DNA from: Gaertneriomyces semiglobifer
Lineage: Eukaryota; Chytridiomycota; Chytridiomycetes; Spizellomycetales; Spizellomycetaceae
DNA: 64,000 bases
NCBI GenBank assembly: GCA_025558075.1
Contig: JAHLKF010000018.1
Coordinates: forward strand, 248,001 to 312,000
Direction of reading: 5' to 3'
The notes beneath the pieces were generated by a model, which saw only the letters and a list, made by a program, of their open reading frames with translations, ran no database searches and was not told the origin of the DNA. Each line of letters begins with the position of its first letter. The first letter of the stretch is position 1. This document shows positions 32,301 through 44,455 of this stretch, piece by piece. The translations under genes and the position numbers were made by a program.

Positions 32301-34436
32301 CACGGCGGCTCGGCGCGAGCACCGACCGGCCGTTGCGGCCTTTGCCACCAAGTTTTGCCACGACATCGTTATACCACTCCAATTTGTCCTCCACCTCTGT
32401 CAAACGGTAACGGAGATCAGAAATGGTTCGCACATACTGCTTGATAATAGCGTGACTCTCAATCGGAGAAGATGGTCGCGATGGGCGAGGCGACATCAGC
32501 GGTGTTTGAGGCGGGGAAGAGCTAGGAGATGACTTAGAAGACGACGCCTGTGGCTGTTGCCCTTGCGTAAGGTCCAAAGTACTGGTACTATCAGGTCCGT
32601 CACTAGCAGATGAGCGCGGACGTGTGCGCGGCGAGTCACGTTTATGACTCTGCTTCCTGTTCTCTTCCTCTCCCCAAACTTTGCGGATCTTTACTCCACT
32701 GGCAGAGCCTGTCTCCATAACAGTATCTGCTTTCCGCTTCTTGCTTGAGGCTGACGAGGACATGATCCGGCTTCGTTCAATGACTGCTCGGTCGCGCTCT
32801 ATAATGGTATCTGCCAACTCTCTCCCTAAATCTCGACAACGATCCTGCAAACGAAAGCATCGGAACCGTAAGCGTTCGTTTTCAAGTCGGAGCGCCTCCT
32901 TCTCTCGAGTAACCTCGCCGAGCTCATCCTCCAAGTCTCGCTCCCGTTGCAAACGCATTTGAATCTCTCGATCCTTTAATGCCCCAGAAACGAGCAATCG
33001 TTGATCAACGAGATACTCCCCGCCTCCACGATATGAAGTAGGTGTCGCAAAGCCTGTTCCGCTGTCTCCTTCGCATAATTGGGCCTTCATCTGCGCAACA
33101 GTTGCCCTAAGTATTCGGATTTCTCGTTCCATCGCGGCCGTATGGGCAGCGCTCCCGCCAGCCCATTCCTGGTTTATGACCACCTTGTTCTTGATGTTTC
33201 TTGCTCGATTAGCGTAATTAAGGGTATTCATCGTTTCGCCATAGTTGGTGTCACTTGGGCTAACACACGCCAACATCAGAGTTTGACTATTTCCACCCAA
33301 GCTGTCTTGCAACATGCGCGTCAGCTTGGAATCCCGATAGGGCACGTGGGCACCCTTACGAGTGTCATCGCCCAGGGCGGAGATCACATTGCCTAAAGCA
33401 AGCAGCCCCTGGTTAATGGAAATTCCCTCCTTTTTACGATCGCCCTCGGCATTCGTGCGCTTTAATCGCTCAGAGCCGGCCAAGTCGACAAAATGAAATT
33501 TGGAAACCAGATTTTGGTAAGAGCCATCAGGGTGTGTAGATGGTGTTTCTGGTCTACTATCATCATCGCGGACAGAAGGCACAGGCGTTTCATTTGGTGT
33601 CGGCGTGTTCGGTTTCGAGGTATCATTCTGCGGGGCGGCTGTCCACTTTTGCTGCTTCAGAGTGACACTGAAGATGGCATGACTTCGTGAGGAGGCGGCG
33701 TTCATGTCTGTTGAGCCCGTGGTTCTGCATAACGACCCTTTCTCGAGCAGTCTGAGAGGTACAAACATCAGAGGTAACGTAACACTCGGCAATGCAGCAT
33801 CAACACTCACGTGAGTAGCTCCTCTGGTGATGACACAGGTATGTCCTTGACGCCATGCCATACAATTTTGCCAGCATCCTCCCTAATTGACAAACCACCC
33901 CAACCTGTGGTATCCTTTGGTTTCGGGTTGAGCAAATCAACAATTTCCTCGTTATAGAGTTCCAAAAAAGAAACATATACTTCATATTTGAATCCTTCCG
34001 GGTTACTGAGAGCCTGGTCCCGTAAATGATCAAAAAGGTAATAAATGGCCCTAGGCACAAGACCGTGATCTTCAGGTTCCGCTGTGTCTAGCCCCGTGCC
34101 CATTGAGTAAGTCTTCCCTGAACCTGTCTGTCCGTAAGCCAAGACGGTTGCATTAAAACCCTCCAAAAATCTATCCACAAGAGGCTGCACGCATTCTTCG
34201 TAGACAGCAGCCTGCGTTGAGTTCGTATTAAAGACATGATCAAATGTGAATGACTTTTGAGCTGGATGCGCCAGCGATAGTGTTGAGCTAAACAGGTCGT
34301 TGTTCCCAACGGAGGGTCCGATGCAGAGCTGCGGCGTCCCATCAATGTAACTGATACATTCTTGTGCGCTGGACAGCACCTCTTTAGGGCTCAGCGGTCG
34401 TACTCTCACTGCAACCTTTACTGAAGTAGAAGCCAT
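29334..34436 (-). CDS. Kinesin-4 (KIF4/KIF21-like) motor protein, 1634 aa, four exons
   Basis: Exons are 34436-33811, 33751-32038, 31958-31302 and 31241-29334, with introns of 59, 79 and 60 bp. All phases are consistent. The N-terminal motor starts [14 protein letters not shown], with P-loop GQTGSGKT (102-109), switch I NAASSRSH (about 226-233), switch II VDLAGSE (about 297-303) and [16 protein letters not shown]. An insertion of about 45 residues rich in Pro/Thr/Asp (246-290) sits between switch I and switch II. The neck and stalk hold long coiled coils (exon 3 is almost entirely charged heptads), then a Ser/Pro-rich basic tail. The [12 protein letters not shown] motif and overall order fit kinesin-4, whose members regulate microtubule length and the spindle midzone. 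The tail has CVECRQAQ but not the full cysteine-rich motif of KIF4, so the subtype is uncertain. Confidence 0.93.
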
Positions 34437-35504
34437 GGATGGCCGTTGAACACCAAAAGTTCAAATGTCTGGCGCGAGGCGATGTCCTGGTGTCGGCACG
34501 TGTCGTTCTGCTGTACGCTCTACTGCTGCTGTTTAGCTCTTACAGTTCATGATCAACGGGTTCTCTTCGTTCAATTGGCGCTTGTCTAGGTTCGCGTGAC
34601 AGTGCACTTTCCACAAACCAGAGGTAACGGAGCTTCAGGCAGTTACCGCGACAGCCAGGCCTAAATGCTTCGCTGTAAACCCGAAATTAGGCCGAATGAA
34701 AAAAGGCGCCCGACGCAGCAAACAATCCCCAGTTACACGGAAAGAAGGCAGGTAGACGGAGCAGCACACTGGTGGCCCGCCTCTGCTCAATACAGGTGTA
34801 AATAAAGCCAAAGTTGAGGGAAAAATTCCTGGATAGCAGCGTTTGTCGCGGCCTTCACTGTCCGAATCACGTGACGTAAGGTCTGACAGCGAGTCGTTGA
34901 ATGGGCAGTGAATGAATGGAATGAAGAACGATGGCCAGTGTCAGGCGGTGGGATTCACTGCTTTGACGTACACGGCAAGGTTGAACAACTCGCTGCCTGT
35001 TGGAGGGATGGCGAGAGAATGTTTCTGCGACCTGGCTTCATCGCCAGTGGTTCAGCGTTCGGATGGTGTCCTTGCCAATTGTGGAATGAGACAACAACCC
35101 GGGCGCTGAGCAATGAATACCGTGTCTCGAAGGTTCATACATTGCGGGTTTCCTAAATTACACAGCGGTTTGGCCATACCCAGATGAACGTAACGAAGGG
35201 CAGCTGCAACTAGCACCATGCAGAATAGACATCCACGTTCTCCAAAGGGCGCATATACATATTCGAATCATGATCAACCTTGATATCATGTGCAGTGCGA
35301 TTCTGATCGGGCAATGTCAACACACAGCTCAAACATCCATCAATATCAGAGTGCCATCAAGAAAGTATCGCACTCTTTATAATTACTGTCTTTATTTGCC
35401 TCGTTGTGAGATGTCCGAACCCTCACTGCTTACATAATTACATGTCCGAACGCCGAAATTGCGACGCGTCATGTCCCTTTGCGTGAAATGAGCTATTGCA
35501 GGGA
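34437..35504. other. Intergenic region
   Basis: This is the divergent region between the kinesin gene and the small two-exon gene at 35505. Short ORFs near 34900-35150 show no recognisable content. No repeats of note are seen. Confidence 0.45.
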
Positions 35505-36106
35505 ATGGATGGACCTGTGAATCCGGAACAGCACTCCGACGAGCTCATCCTACCCTTTCCGGAGAAGAAGACGAAGAGGCAGCTTGACCGTGTCAAGCGA
35601 CGACAGAAACTGAAAGAGGTGAGTACTTGGCGTCCTCGTACTCACCCTGCAAATGCGAGGGAGCAAAGGCCTGTCCCAGCCCCCTGGCTTCCTGGCCTTG
35701 GCCCCTCTGTCCCAGACGAGGCACTTGGTCCGCTGGTTAGGCGACCTGTCCCACTTAGCCTTCCCGGCCGTTGTGACCAAAGGATTATGATTAGATGTCG
35801 CGCAGGTTTTGCTTCCATAGTGTTAACCACTGATGTTAACACTGTCATCTTTTTTAGAGACGGCAGTGGGATGGGGCCATGCTTCGGAAGGCGAAGGCGG
35901 AAAACCAAAACGACGTCCTGAAAGCGCTTTTGGAAACCCAGGCAGGGTTTGCCAATTTCAGTTGGTTTGCCCCATCGCAGACGACGCTAGTAAAATCCGT
36001 CTGCCGTGAATTGGAGTACACCTCCATTTACGGGAACTTGAATAGTCCCGTAGGAATCCTTCTAGATCTTAGTATCGTTAGAAATATGCACATCAGTTGC
36101 ACCTAA
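35505..36106 (+). CDS. Unrecognised small basic protein, 120 aa, two exons
   Basis: Exon 1 is 35505-35618, the intron 35619-35857 (239 bp, donor GAG|GTGAGT, branch-like TGTTAAC, acceptor TTTTTTAG), and exon 2 35858-36106. Phase is kept. The protein starts MDGPVNPEQHSDELILPF and passes through a strongly basic helix spanning the join (KKTKRQLDRVKRRQKLKE|RRQ). The helix continues AMLRKAKAENQNDVLKALLETQ and a less charged C-terminus follows. The basic-then-amphipathic helix recalls DNA-binding leucine-zipper proteins, but the bZIP asparagine signature is absent, so no family is assigned. A strong hairpin follows the stop by 10 bp. Confidence 0.45.
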
Positions 36107-36116
36107 TATTATAGAC

Positions 36117-36157
36117 CACACGTACTTTGAAGACTCAACGTCCTCAAAGTACGTGTG
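36117..36157 (+). terminator. 3' UTR hairpin, 14-bp perfect stem
   Basis: CACACGTACTTTGA pairs perfectly with TCAAAGTACGTGTG. The stem extends past one A-C mismatch by GAC/GTC around the five-base loop TCAAC. It begins 10 bp after the stop of the gene at 35505-36106, so it would lie in its 3' UTR. It could be an RNA stability or 3'-end element. The type label is approximate. Confidence 0.6.
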
Positions 36158-36777
36158 CTCTGCCTTGAATCGTGATTCCCATAGGGTAGCCAGCCTCCTG
36201 CGTCATCGCCCATCCTTGGTCTCCCATCCGATGAAATCGTGGCGCTTGATTCGATACTGCTTGGTCCGGTTGGCTTCAGACGAAGTCCATCCAGATCCAG
36301 GAGTCCGTCCCATCCATCCATCCATCCCACCACACCGCAAAACTGCCTTTTAATTACTTCCCTGTAAAGCCACTTTTCCGTCAATTTAGGGACTGCTCCA
36401 CGGAGCCGAGGGGTGACTGCAGTGCGATCGGTTCACGCCTTGCTGCTGCCCTTTTGCACGTACTTACCCGCGGTTGCATGCCATCGGGACATGAATGATG
36501 CCCGCCCGCCAGACCCAATTCATCAATGAATTCATTCGATCCGATGGATGCGCCCTTTCGCGGGCCACCCACACCCACGATTCCTCCCGCGTTGCCTTAA
36601 TTCGTTGGTTTGGCCCTGACCGGGAATCTAGACTCTCGCTACTTTCCTCCCAAAACCTTTTCGGGCACTATAATATTTCTGAATGGCCGTACCCTCATTT
36701 CCTACTCGTAAAATCGAACTACCATATTCCAAAACCCTCATAAAACCTTCAATTAGCAGCCGTGATCTAGTTCCACA
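36158..36777. other. Intergenic region
   Basis: No gene or strong signal was found between the hairpin and the His-rich protein gene. Confidence 0.4.
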
Positions 36778-38068
36778 ATGTTTTCTCCCGTATCGGACGG
36801 TGAGCTCGACACCAGAGCGTCCTGCGCAGATACCGTGTCTACTGGTGTGAAGCCATCAGCGTTAGAGCCTCGACACATGTCGCTTTCCACCCACTTTTCG
36901 TCGTATCTGCCGTGCTCATCTGCGTACGACCTCTCGCGTAACAACTCGTCGCAGCAGTACACCTACCAAATCCATGCGCAGCACCACCATCACCACGCTC
37001 AATGCCACCACCATCGCCCGATGCACATGTCTATTCCCCCGCCATGCATGAAGTCGAGCATCAACCTTAAACCAAACGCCTGCCATCTGCCCATCCCATC
37101 ACCTCTGCCAACACCGAATGCCTCTGCCGAAGGATCGCCAGACCAGTCGCCATGTCGATCTCCTCACAGCGTCGGCAGCGGTGTGCATCCCGCCTTCAAC
37201 TATTTGCAGTCAGTATTAAAGGTGCAGGAGAATAATCGCAAAAGGCTCGTTTCCCTACGCGACACCAAGGTGAAGACGCCCGAGGGTCATAAAGAAGCCT
37301 GTGAGGAGCTGAAAAGGTGGTGCGCGGATGTGAGAGCTTATAACACAGAGTTAACTGCGGACTTGGATTTGACCCTCAGAGTAAGTGCAATGGCGGTTAG
37401 AGCGTACGAGAGCAGTAAACCTGACGGCTGCCCCTTGCCCAGACTATCACAGACAAAGCTCTGAATCCAGGCTATGATGTCGATGCTGCGCTTGAAGTTC
37501 TCTATGTTGTTGGGCGATTTCAACATATCATGTCTCCGTTGGCAGCCGGTTCGTGTCAAAATTACCACTTCACATCACTCGCCCATACTGACCCATCGCA
37601 ACCTCTTTAGACAACGTCCTAGTCTACACCAATTGCCTGCACAACCATAAAATCTTCAATCAACGCCTTGATCGTGCGCAGTATAACTATGGCTCTCGGG
37701 AGCATACCATTCCTGCCGATCTATATAACCTCCCAACTTCCGCAGGGATGGTGAAGCTAGAGCTTCCAAGCTCGCCAGAGCTGACATCCGCGACAGATGA
37801 GGCAGAAAGCGAAGAGGAATTGCTTGAATTCAAGGCGGAAGATACGCAAATGGCCGAAGCAGCTTCTGGATGCTTTGAACCACAGGCCCCAAATATTCCG
37901 CACGGCATCGGTACTCACGACGTGCGCGTGGCGACTGATGATCAAACAAAAATTCTGGAGTACCTAGCTAGTACAGTAGACGCCATTACGGATATTGGGC
38001 TAGGCGACGGCATTGATGACCTTTGGAAGGAGACTTTTGTTGGTCTGGGACCCGGTCCTGAATCGTGA
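36778..38068 (+). CDS. His-rich protein of unknown family, 388 aa, three exons
   Basis: Exons are 36778-37380, 37443-37548 and 37611-38068. Both introns are 62 bp with GTAAGT or GTTCGT donors and CAG or TAG acceptors, and phase is kept. The N-terminal 130 residues are Ser/Pro-rich and disordered, with a His cluster (QIHAQHHHHHAQCHHHRPMHM region). A helical core of about residues 138-275 runs FNYLQSVLKVQENNRKRLVSL ... CEELKRWCADVRAYNTEL ... ALEVLYVVGRFQHIM. An acidic C-terminus (TDEAESEEELLEFKAED) follows. I do not recognise the core. The His cluster could bind metal. The start has a G-rich upstream context and no earlier in-frame ATG. Confidence 0.7.
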
Positions 38069-38583
38069 GGTGGTCTCACAAGGCAACAAAGCCGAGTGTG
38101 CCCCCGAAAAGGATATTTTGGCGTAGCAATTATGTGAATAGCTATTGGTGGCGTAAAGCGGTGCGTTTTTGTCACCGAATGTGTGTGTGTGTGTATCCAT
38201 TGTATGTGTAGCTAGCAAAGGGCGAAAGTAGGCCCCGACGTAGTTTTGGTTTACTACTTGGTTTATTATGTGCTTTTAATAACGTGTGAATCTTGGACCT
38301 GTTCTATGTGAACATTGAATACAGCAAATACAGCAACTGCTGCATGTACAGTGTGAAGTTCGAGACTTTTGCGAAGGTGTCAAAAACGCGTTGCGTCGAT
38401 TGACAACTGATTTGACAGCTCAACACATGCACCACGCAGCTACTTTAAAACCCACAGCGAGAGTCATTGCTAGTCCATAATGGTCGTCCCGGGATTCTAC
38501 ATGAAGGCAAATTGATAGAGTTAAGGACCGCGGTGTGTTACGATAGTTCTAGAAGCAGGGTAAGAGAGCGGTACGGCGGCGGC
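38069..38583. other. Intergenic region and possible 5' exon of the KH gene
   Basis: A (TG)n tract lies at about 38180-38195. The frame of the KH gene stays open upstream of its first ATG to 38467, so a short upstream exon cannot be excluded. An out-of-frame ATG at 38480 would give a short upstream ORF. Confidence 0.4.
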
Positions 38584-40218
38584 ATGGCGATCGACGATAT
38601 TTTACCGGTTAGAGTTGAAGCTCTCGACGTACAATTGCTTCAAAGGATGATGCCTAATGTAGGTCCTACTGACTACGCTGGTCAAATGGTTGGGACCTTC
38701 CCGTCGGCCACTGCGAATTTGGCGGATGCTTCAAGGCCCGGCATGCATCCAAGTACCTCTGTGAAATCAACAACTTCTACCTCAACGTCAGTTACGGGCT
38801 CATCCGCAGGAACCGTTTCTCGCAATCGGTCCCGCGTGCACAAATGCCTTCGCATTCCCAACCAAGCGGCTATTGGACGCTTGATTGGCAAGAAAGGAGT
38901 CACCATCAATGCCATTCAGCAGGATACCAACGCTACCGTTCGCATCGACCGCGAATCAATGCTATGCGTTGTGGTGGGTAATGCCGATCAGTGTGAGGCC
39001 GCAAAGAAGCTTGTTCAGAATGTGTTTGTGGATGACTACGACAGACGTGCCCTGCCAGGACGATATGCGAAAATCTTGAGCGCGGAACTTTCCGAATCAG
39101 CCGTGCGTTTTGTGGAAGATCAATGTCCTCGCAGACATACTGGCAATACGCTCTTGGCATGTACACTTGGAATTGATGAGCATTTGGTCAAAACTGATGA
39201 TATGGACCCCGAGGGCTGTGTCCAAATATTTCCATGGCGGACAAAATCTGTGATATTGAATCAAGTTACCAACAATCTTTACTCCTTTGCTACAAGAGCC
39301 GAAGCGCCGGAACCTTACGTCTCTATCGCACGGTTCAGCATCTCCATCGGCAAACAGCTGTTCTATCCGGGCTCAGCAGATAAGCATCCCTTTTGCGACC
39401 GATGTGAAGGATTGTTCAACACCTCCATTCCGGACAATTGTGTGAGTAATCTTGAGAAACGTTGCGATGGACTGGGCTACACAAAGGTGGAATGGAAGAA
39501 AGTAACAGTGTGGGGCGAACGCACCATGAAGATGTACTTGACTGACCACTTGACGAGACTTGGAGTATTTCTGAAACTTGGTGTTAACATGAAGACCGGT
39601 AAGTATGCGGTCATTGCACTGATGGTCTAATGTTTGCTTGTTTTAATGCCTCTTCTAGAGCCGCCTAGCATCACACTGAAATCCTACCAATCGGCTCGAA
39701 AGACATCTAGTATTATTACCTTTCTCAACGCACACCCCACACCAGACTTCAGAATTCGAATCCGTAGAGCCAATTCTTGTCCCGTCAATCAGATTCCCAC
39801 CGAAATTCGTCAATTGGTGTCGGACCTCCGATACGATAAGGAAAGCCAGACCATCATCGTTCCATCAGGGAGGTTCACCGTTGCCACGTTCCGTTACATT
39901 AGGAAACTTCCCCGACAAAAGAGAGATCCGAGTTCCACAACGAGGGTCAGCATTTCCCATGTGGTTCAGCAAGATTTTGGGAGAGCCAAGTCTGAGAAAA
40001 CTTTCTGGGAGGTGCGGCTGTCGAGCATGAAGATTGCGAGATTCTTGTGTCGAGAACAAACCCTGGAATGGCAAGCCCTGCGGAACTGCGTCGACGAAGC
40101 CCGTCGTATAGTTGACGGACTCAAGTTTACTAGCCAACATCAAACATCACTCCACGAGACACCTTTGAGCAATGACGATAATAGCTTAGGAATCATCAAG
40201 CTCCTAGACAGAGTATAG
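38584..40218 (+). CDS. KH-domain RNA-binding protein, 524 aa, two exons
   Basis: Exon 1 is 38584-39598, the intron 39599-39658 (60 bp), and exon 2 39659-40218. A type I KH domain at about residues 80-145 reads HKCLRIPNQAAIGRLIGKKGVTINAIQ, with GKKG as the GxxG loop and ATVRIDRESMLCVVVGN after it. The remaining 380 residues include a possible Cys cluster (CDRCEGLF...C...C), and I do not recognise them. The domain predicts single-stranded RNA or DNA binding. I chose the ATG at 38584 because it is the first in frame. The stop overlaps, tail to tail, the end of a weak minus-strand ORF. Confidence 0.8.
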
Positions 40219-40521
40219 TTGGATCCCGTTACCTGCTACTATATGTTTTCTCGCTCGTTTGCTTTCGCGACTAAGCTGCTTCTGTCCTAAAATGTACACT
40301 TCCATCCTCTGCCGCAGACAATGGAACGTTCCTCGTTGCGTCTCAATACTAAAAGGCACAGTCGAACCGGCAGAATGATTGAATGTAGACATAGTCTTGA
40401 GAAAGGATTGGTTAAGCCCCAAAGCAAGCGTGCCTAGGCGCTGGCCAGATGAGAACGGCGTCTTATACGACGTATGGCCACAATCATTCTCGTCCACTCC
40501 TACCTCAATCCCATGTAGCAT
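40204..40521 (-). CDS. Hypothetical protein, 105 aa (weak)
   Basis: This ATG-started frame (MLHGIEVGVDENDCGH) is preceded at once by an in-frame TAA and overlaps the KH gene stop by 15 bp on the other strand. The composition is protein-like (FSSGQRLGTLALGLNQSFL) but no family is recognised. An upstream minus-strand frame (40851 down) with a good donor GTGAGT could be a 5' exon, but no join preserves phase. Confidence 0.25.
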   Translation of the reverse strand: MLHGIEVGVDENDCGHTSYKTPFSSGQRLGTLALGLNQSFLKTMSTFNHSAGSTVPFSIETQRGTFHCLRQRMEVYILGQKQLSRESKRARKHIVAGNGIQLYSV

Positions 40522-40968
40522 TTACCAAGGACATTGATGGACGACAATCTGACAAGTGGATCGTCTCCATAGCAACTCACTCTTGTCACTAATGACGCTG
40601 GGAAAAAGGGGCAAAAAGAAGGTGGCAAATGGGTATAAACGGCGGCCGTACGTGGTTTTCCCCCGTTTCTCCCTACGTATCCGGCACTGAATAGAGTAGC
40701 AAAAAGTAGGACTCAATAAATATACCCACTCACCCACCCACACCAGAGGTAAGTCATCGACTGAGTCGATGCCGTTAGTTGTAGCCGCGCTCGCGTGTAG
40801 GAGCTTAGAGCTGTTAGAGCTGAAACCTGAGTAGAAGGCAGCACTGTTCACCCTCCCAAATCTGCAAAAGTCCGCCAGCTCTTGCCCTGCCTCTCTTGCA
40901 TGCTGTGCCTGCTAACCTGACTGCTAACATGCCGAATTCTATAGGGACGCGGAGACAGGCCCACCCTT

Positions 40969-41587
40969 TCAGCGAACTCGAGGACAACAACGTGTATGAA
41001 GGCTTCGGTGAGGCCCTGTGGATACTATGTCCCCATGCGGGGGAATCGGAGGTCCACTTGGTGATGCGATACGGTTAGCGGTGTGGATCCCGTAACCAAA
41101 TTGGAAGCTTCCAGCACCGACAATGGCCATTTCAGTCGTGCTCGAAGAGTTTGGCTCACACAGCTTGCACCAAAGCAGGTCCTGCTGCCTCGTCCACTCT
41201 TCGGCGAGTTTGTGGCGTATAGCCGGTGTCTCCGCTACATGATCCATGCGCTTTAGGACTGGTTGATTGGCATTAAAAGCAATGAGAGACACATAACGCT
41301 CCGCGGATTGCCCATTTCACGACGCCACAAATGACCGTCCTTAGGAGGATGAATTGAACCCCAGACAACCACCATCACAAGATACAGTGACCTGAACTGC
41401 CTTATATCTGTACTCAAAACGATGGGATACGCCCAATGAGCGCTCAAAGGCTGCCACTGTCAACGCTTCATTTGCCACATTTCTTACCGCCCAATGCCGA
41501 GATCTAGAGCAGCCAGCGAAATCACATACTACCCATTTGAAGGCCTTTTTGAGTAGGAATGGAACCCCTCCACGGAATGGTTCGCAT
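40969..41587 (-). CDS. Possible three-exon gene, 150 aa, unknown family
   Basis: The proposed exons are 41587-41530, 41450-41386 and 41298-40969, with introns of 79 bp (A|GTATGT...GGCAG) and 87 bp (ACT|GTATCT...GGAG), all in phase. The spliced product runs MRTIPWRGSIPTQKG, then FERSLGVSHRFEYRYKAV, then RYVSLIAFNANQPVLK, then EEWTRQQDLLWCKLCEP. The last exon has good composition. The first two rest on splice logic alone. Its start lies 141 bp downstream of the SUMO-ligase stop on the same strand. Confidence 0.33.
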
Positions 41588-41727
41588 CAAGTGCTGGCCC
41601 TAGGGCGCTTCATTTTAGAGAGATCACGAGGAATATCTAAAGATGCCTATTCGGGCATCGTTGATAGCAGGGTTTCGTTATGTTTGATTACATGACATTT
41701 TGGGATCTTGATATGTACAATTGAGTT

Positions 41728-44455
41728 TTATTGGCGCGCACCTGGCCCGCGTCGAAATTCATGCCCTCCCCACTCTTCCGGAGCAGGTCTCTTTGCACCA
41801 CTTCCATTCACACCATTTGCTGCTGCTAATAGTCTCTGCTCTTCTCGTATTTTGGCGAGCGCATTGTACCAGTCGGCGTTACCAAATATCGTGGGTCGGC
41901 CTTGCTTGCGTAACTCGGCGTCTACTAACAATGTTTCGTGTTGAGTCGGGCGGGAAAATTGCGGAGTTGGGGTCGTCTGTGGAGGTATGTGAGGTGACGA
42001 GCGAGCCTGTGTAATGGGCCGTAACGAAGATGTGAAAACAGGGGCAGCATTGCTAAGGGTGTTGTTTGTGGGGGTCGCGCTTGTGTTTGATATGCCATCG
42101 GCAACTTGGGTGCCGTTGTTGGTGGGAGGTTGGTCTGATTCGCTTTCACGCCTTTTGATTGCAGGTGACATCATCTTGGGTGGTTGGAATGGCGTGAAGG
42201 ACGCTCTAACAGGAAGGTTATCCGGTAATGGTGCGGGCGCAGGTGGAGTAGGTGCCTCATCATCACTTAGCGTCAGGTCAATGATGTCGGTCTCTTGTGA
42301 GTGCACGCCGTTTTCAGTCGGCCCACCATCCTGTGTCGGGGGCTCCGTATGCCTTGTTGATGACTCCTCGTCTTCTGAATCAAGAACAATCGCATCCAGG
42401 GACGATTCGCTACGTTGCCGTTTCACTGCCTTAGCGGGCGAGGTGGATTTGGGTGGATTGGTCGCTGAGTAGTCTTTGCGCGCCGGTAGGTGCCACGTAA
42501 AATCCGGTCGCACCAATACTTCCTCGGTGTCTTCTGGTGCGCTCGCCAAGATGTCCATCACATACCTACCGGCACGTGTGAGCACCTGCTGTGCAAAAGA
42601 TAAAACAAAAGCCGCACTTACCCATCCACAATAAGCCCTTCCCAGGTGATCATTCTCGAGCAAATTGGGCAACTCCACGTTGGCACTGTATCGTTTAATA
42701 TGAGAAATGTTTCCAAGTCAAAACACTGTATGTGCGTGCAAGAAGTGTGCCGACTAGGAAGCTTCATTCGTAAGAACGACGTCGGATCGCGGAGTGGAAC
42801 TGGGGTATCAGAGGTAGCAATTACATCGTCCGAGTCTTCCATAGCCTGTTGGCGTCCTGAGTAAAACCTGTCGTTAGCACCAATACATTACGGACATCCG
42901 GTCCACCACTTACTTTGCTCCAAAACTTGGTCTTTAGTTAGCATCCTCTCCGTCCGTATTCGTGCAACAACATCTTCAATCCGATATCGTTTCACAATGC
43001 ACGCCTGCATTAGGTATTTCCTCGGTTGTAACCGTTGCGATTTGCCATCTTTAGCGTTTATTTTAGATGGCAACTGACCGACCCGGAGTTCAATATGTTG
43101 AGGTTGTACCTTCTTCAAACTGCAGAAGCGCGTAATGTTGGCCGGTTGTCCCGTCCAAGGCTTACCCTTCAAGCCAATGAATTTCTGTAGTATGTGGCAT
43201 CAGCTAACAGAACCTGAGACGGTACGCGAGTGAGTCTTCACCTTCGACTCTGTCTTCTCTTTGTTGACCCAAAGCTCGCATGGTTGTGGCCACTCCGGCG
43301 ATATTGAATCACAATGAGGCTCCATGGGACCAACAAAAACCAAGATCTGATGCTCGTCCCTTGTGTCCTTTTGTTGGAGGCGCTGCTGATATGTAACAGG
43401 GATTGTTACCAGGAGTACAAAGCCTGATCCAGGTTGAACACCGGTGAGATCGATGATCTTGAAAGGCTTGAGATTTTCTTCAATTTCCCAAAAGGGAGAC
43501 GGGCTAAACCGAGTAGCAAGATGCGCGGGCGGCTGGAAAGGAGGGATCTGGGGTATGGCACCGTATGCGGCTGATGGATGCGCACCATACGAAGATGCCG
43601 CCGGTGAGGTATACCCATTATATCGGCCCCTAGGGTAACAACAGTTAGAATCGTCGATAACGCGATGCAAGCGCTCAGTGCATGTTCGCACATCCTTGCG
43701 CTACTTCGGCGTAATAGGTCTCGTAATAGAAGCAAAGCACAGAATACAACAAGCTCAACCCAGGACATGGCGTCGCGCAATCGACCACCACCATATCCAG
43801 TTCAATTAGCGCAGATACGCAACACCTACTCAGGGGGGTTACACCATCCAGCAATGGCCTTGTGCATCTTGTTCACTCTCTGCTGTGTCCCAAGATCTGT
43901 AGGGCGTGTCCATGCGATATCCAAGTAGGCCTCGATCTTTCTTTTCAACTCTGGTTTATTACCCGACTTTGGGGTGTTGATAATGTCCAGAAGTTCTTTC
44001 AGCCGTGGGATCGTGAGCCGTGATAGATTCTCGCGAATATACTACAGGCAGAAGCGCCGCATTAGTGATCTCATCATCGCCATCGTCTAGTCAACGCAAT
44101 CGCATGTACGCTCCAGGCTGACCCTCATCGGCATGCCAGCAGAACGATTTCAACAAACATATCACCATCGTACGTTCCCAGCGTTGCGTTGCGATCGCAG
44201 GCGGCTACCGAAGCGCTCCTTCAACGCATATGCATTATAAAGGGCTCAGAGCACCTTCAAGGTAGGCTCTTCTGACCAGCACGTAGAGTATAGAATCGGC
44301 GGTGCCTGTTATACCAATATATTCATTTGAGAATCGACATTGTCCATTTTGGCGTGTTTCCATCTGCTCCCTCATAACCATCTCCACGATCGTAACTGGC
44401 GCCACTTCCGGTCACGTACCTTGTAAACCTCTGTGAGGTTATTCGACGAGGCCAT
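41728..44455 (-). CDS. Siz/PIAS-type SUMO E3 ligase, 659 aa, six exons
   Basis: Exons are 44455-44420, 44041-43830, 43629-43242, 43184-42914, 42856-42622 and 42565-41728, and the phases agree at every join. Domains in order are SAP (spanning exons 1-2: LTEVYK|YIRENLSRLTIPRLKELL), PINIT (SPFWEIEENLKPFKI ... CELWVNKEKTESK|KFIGLKGKPW) and SP-RING. The SP-RING reads SFLRMKLPSRHTSCTHIQC, WSCPICSR and LIVDG|YVMDIL, with the Cys-His-Cys-Cys-Cys ligands present. A SUMO-interacting motif (TDIIDLTLSDDE) and a Pro-rich tail follow. The protein would promote SUMO transfer on chromatin, with SAP binding AT-rich DNA. Intron 1 is long (378 bp). An earlier in-frame ATG at 44554 is possible. AATAAA overlaps the stop codon (CAATAAAAC). 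Confidence 0.88.
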
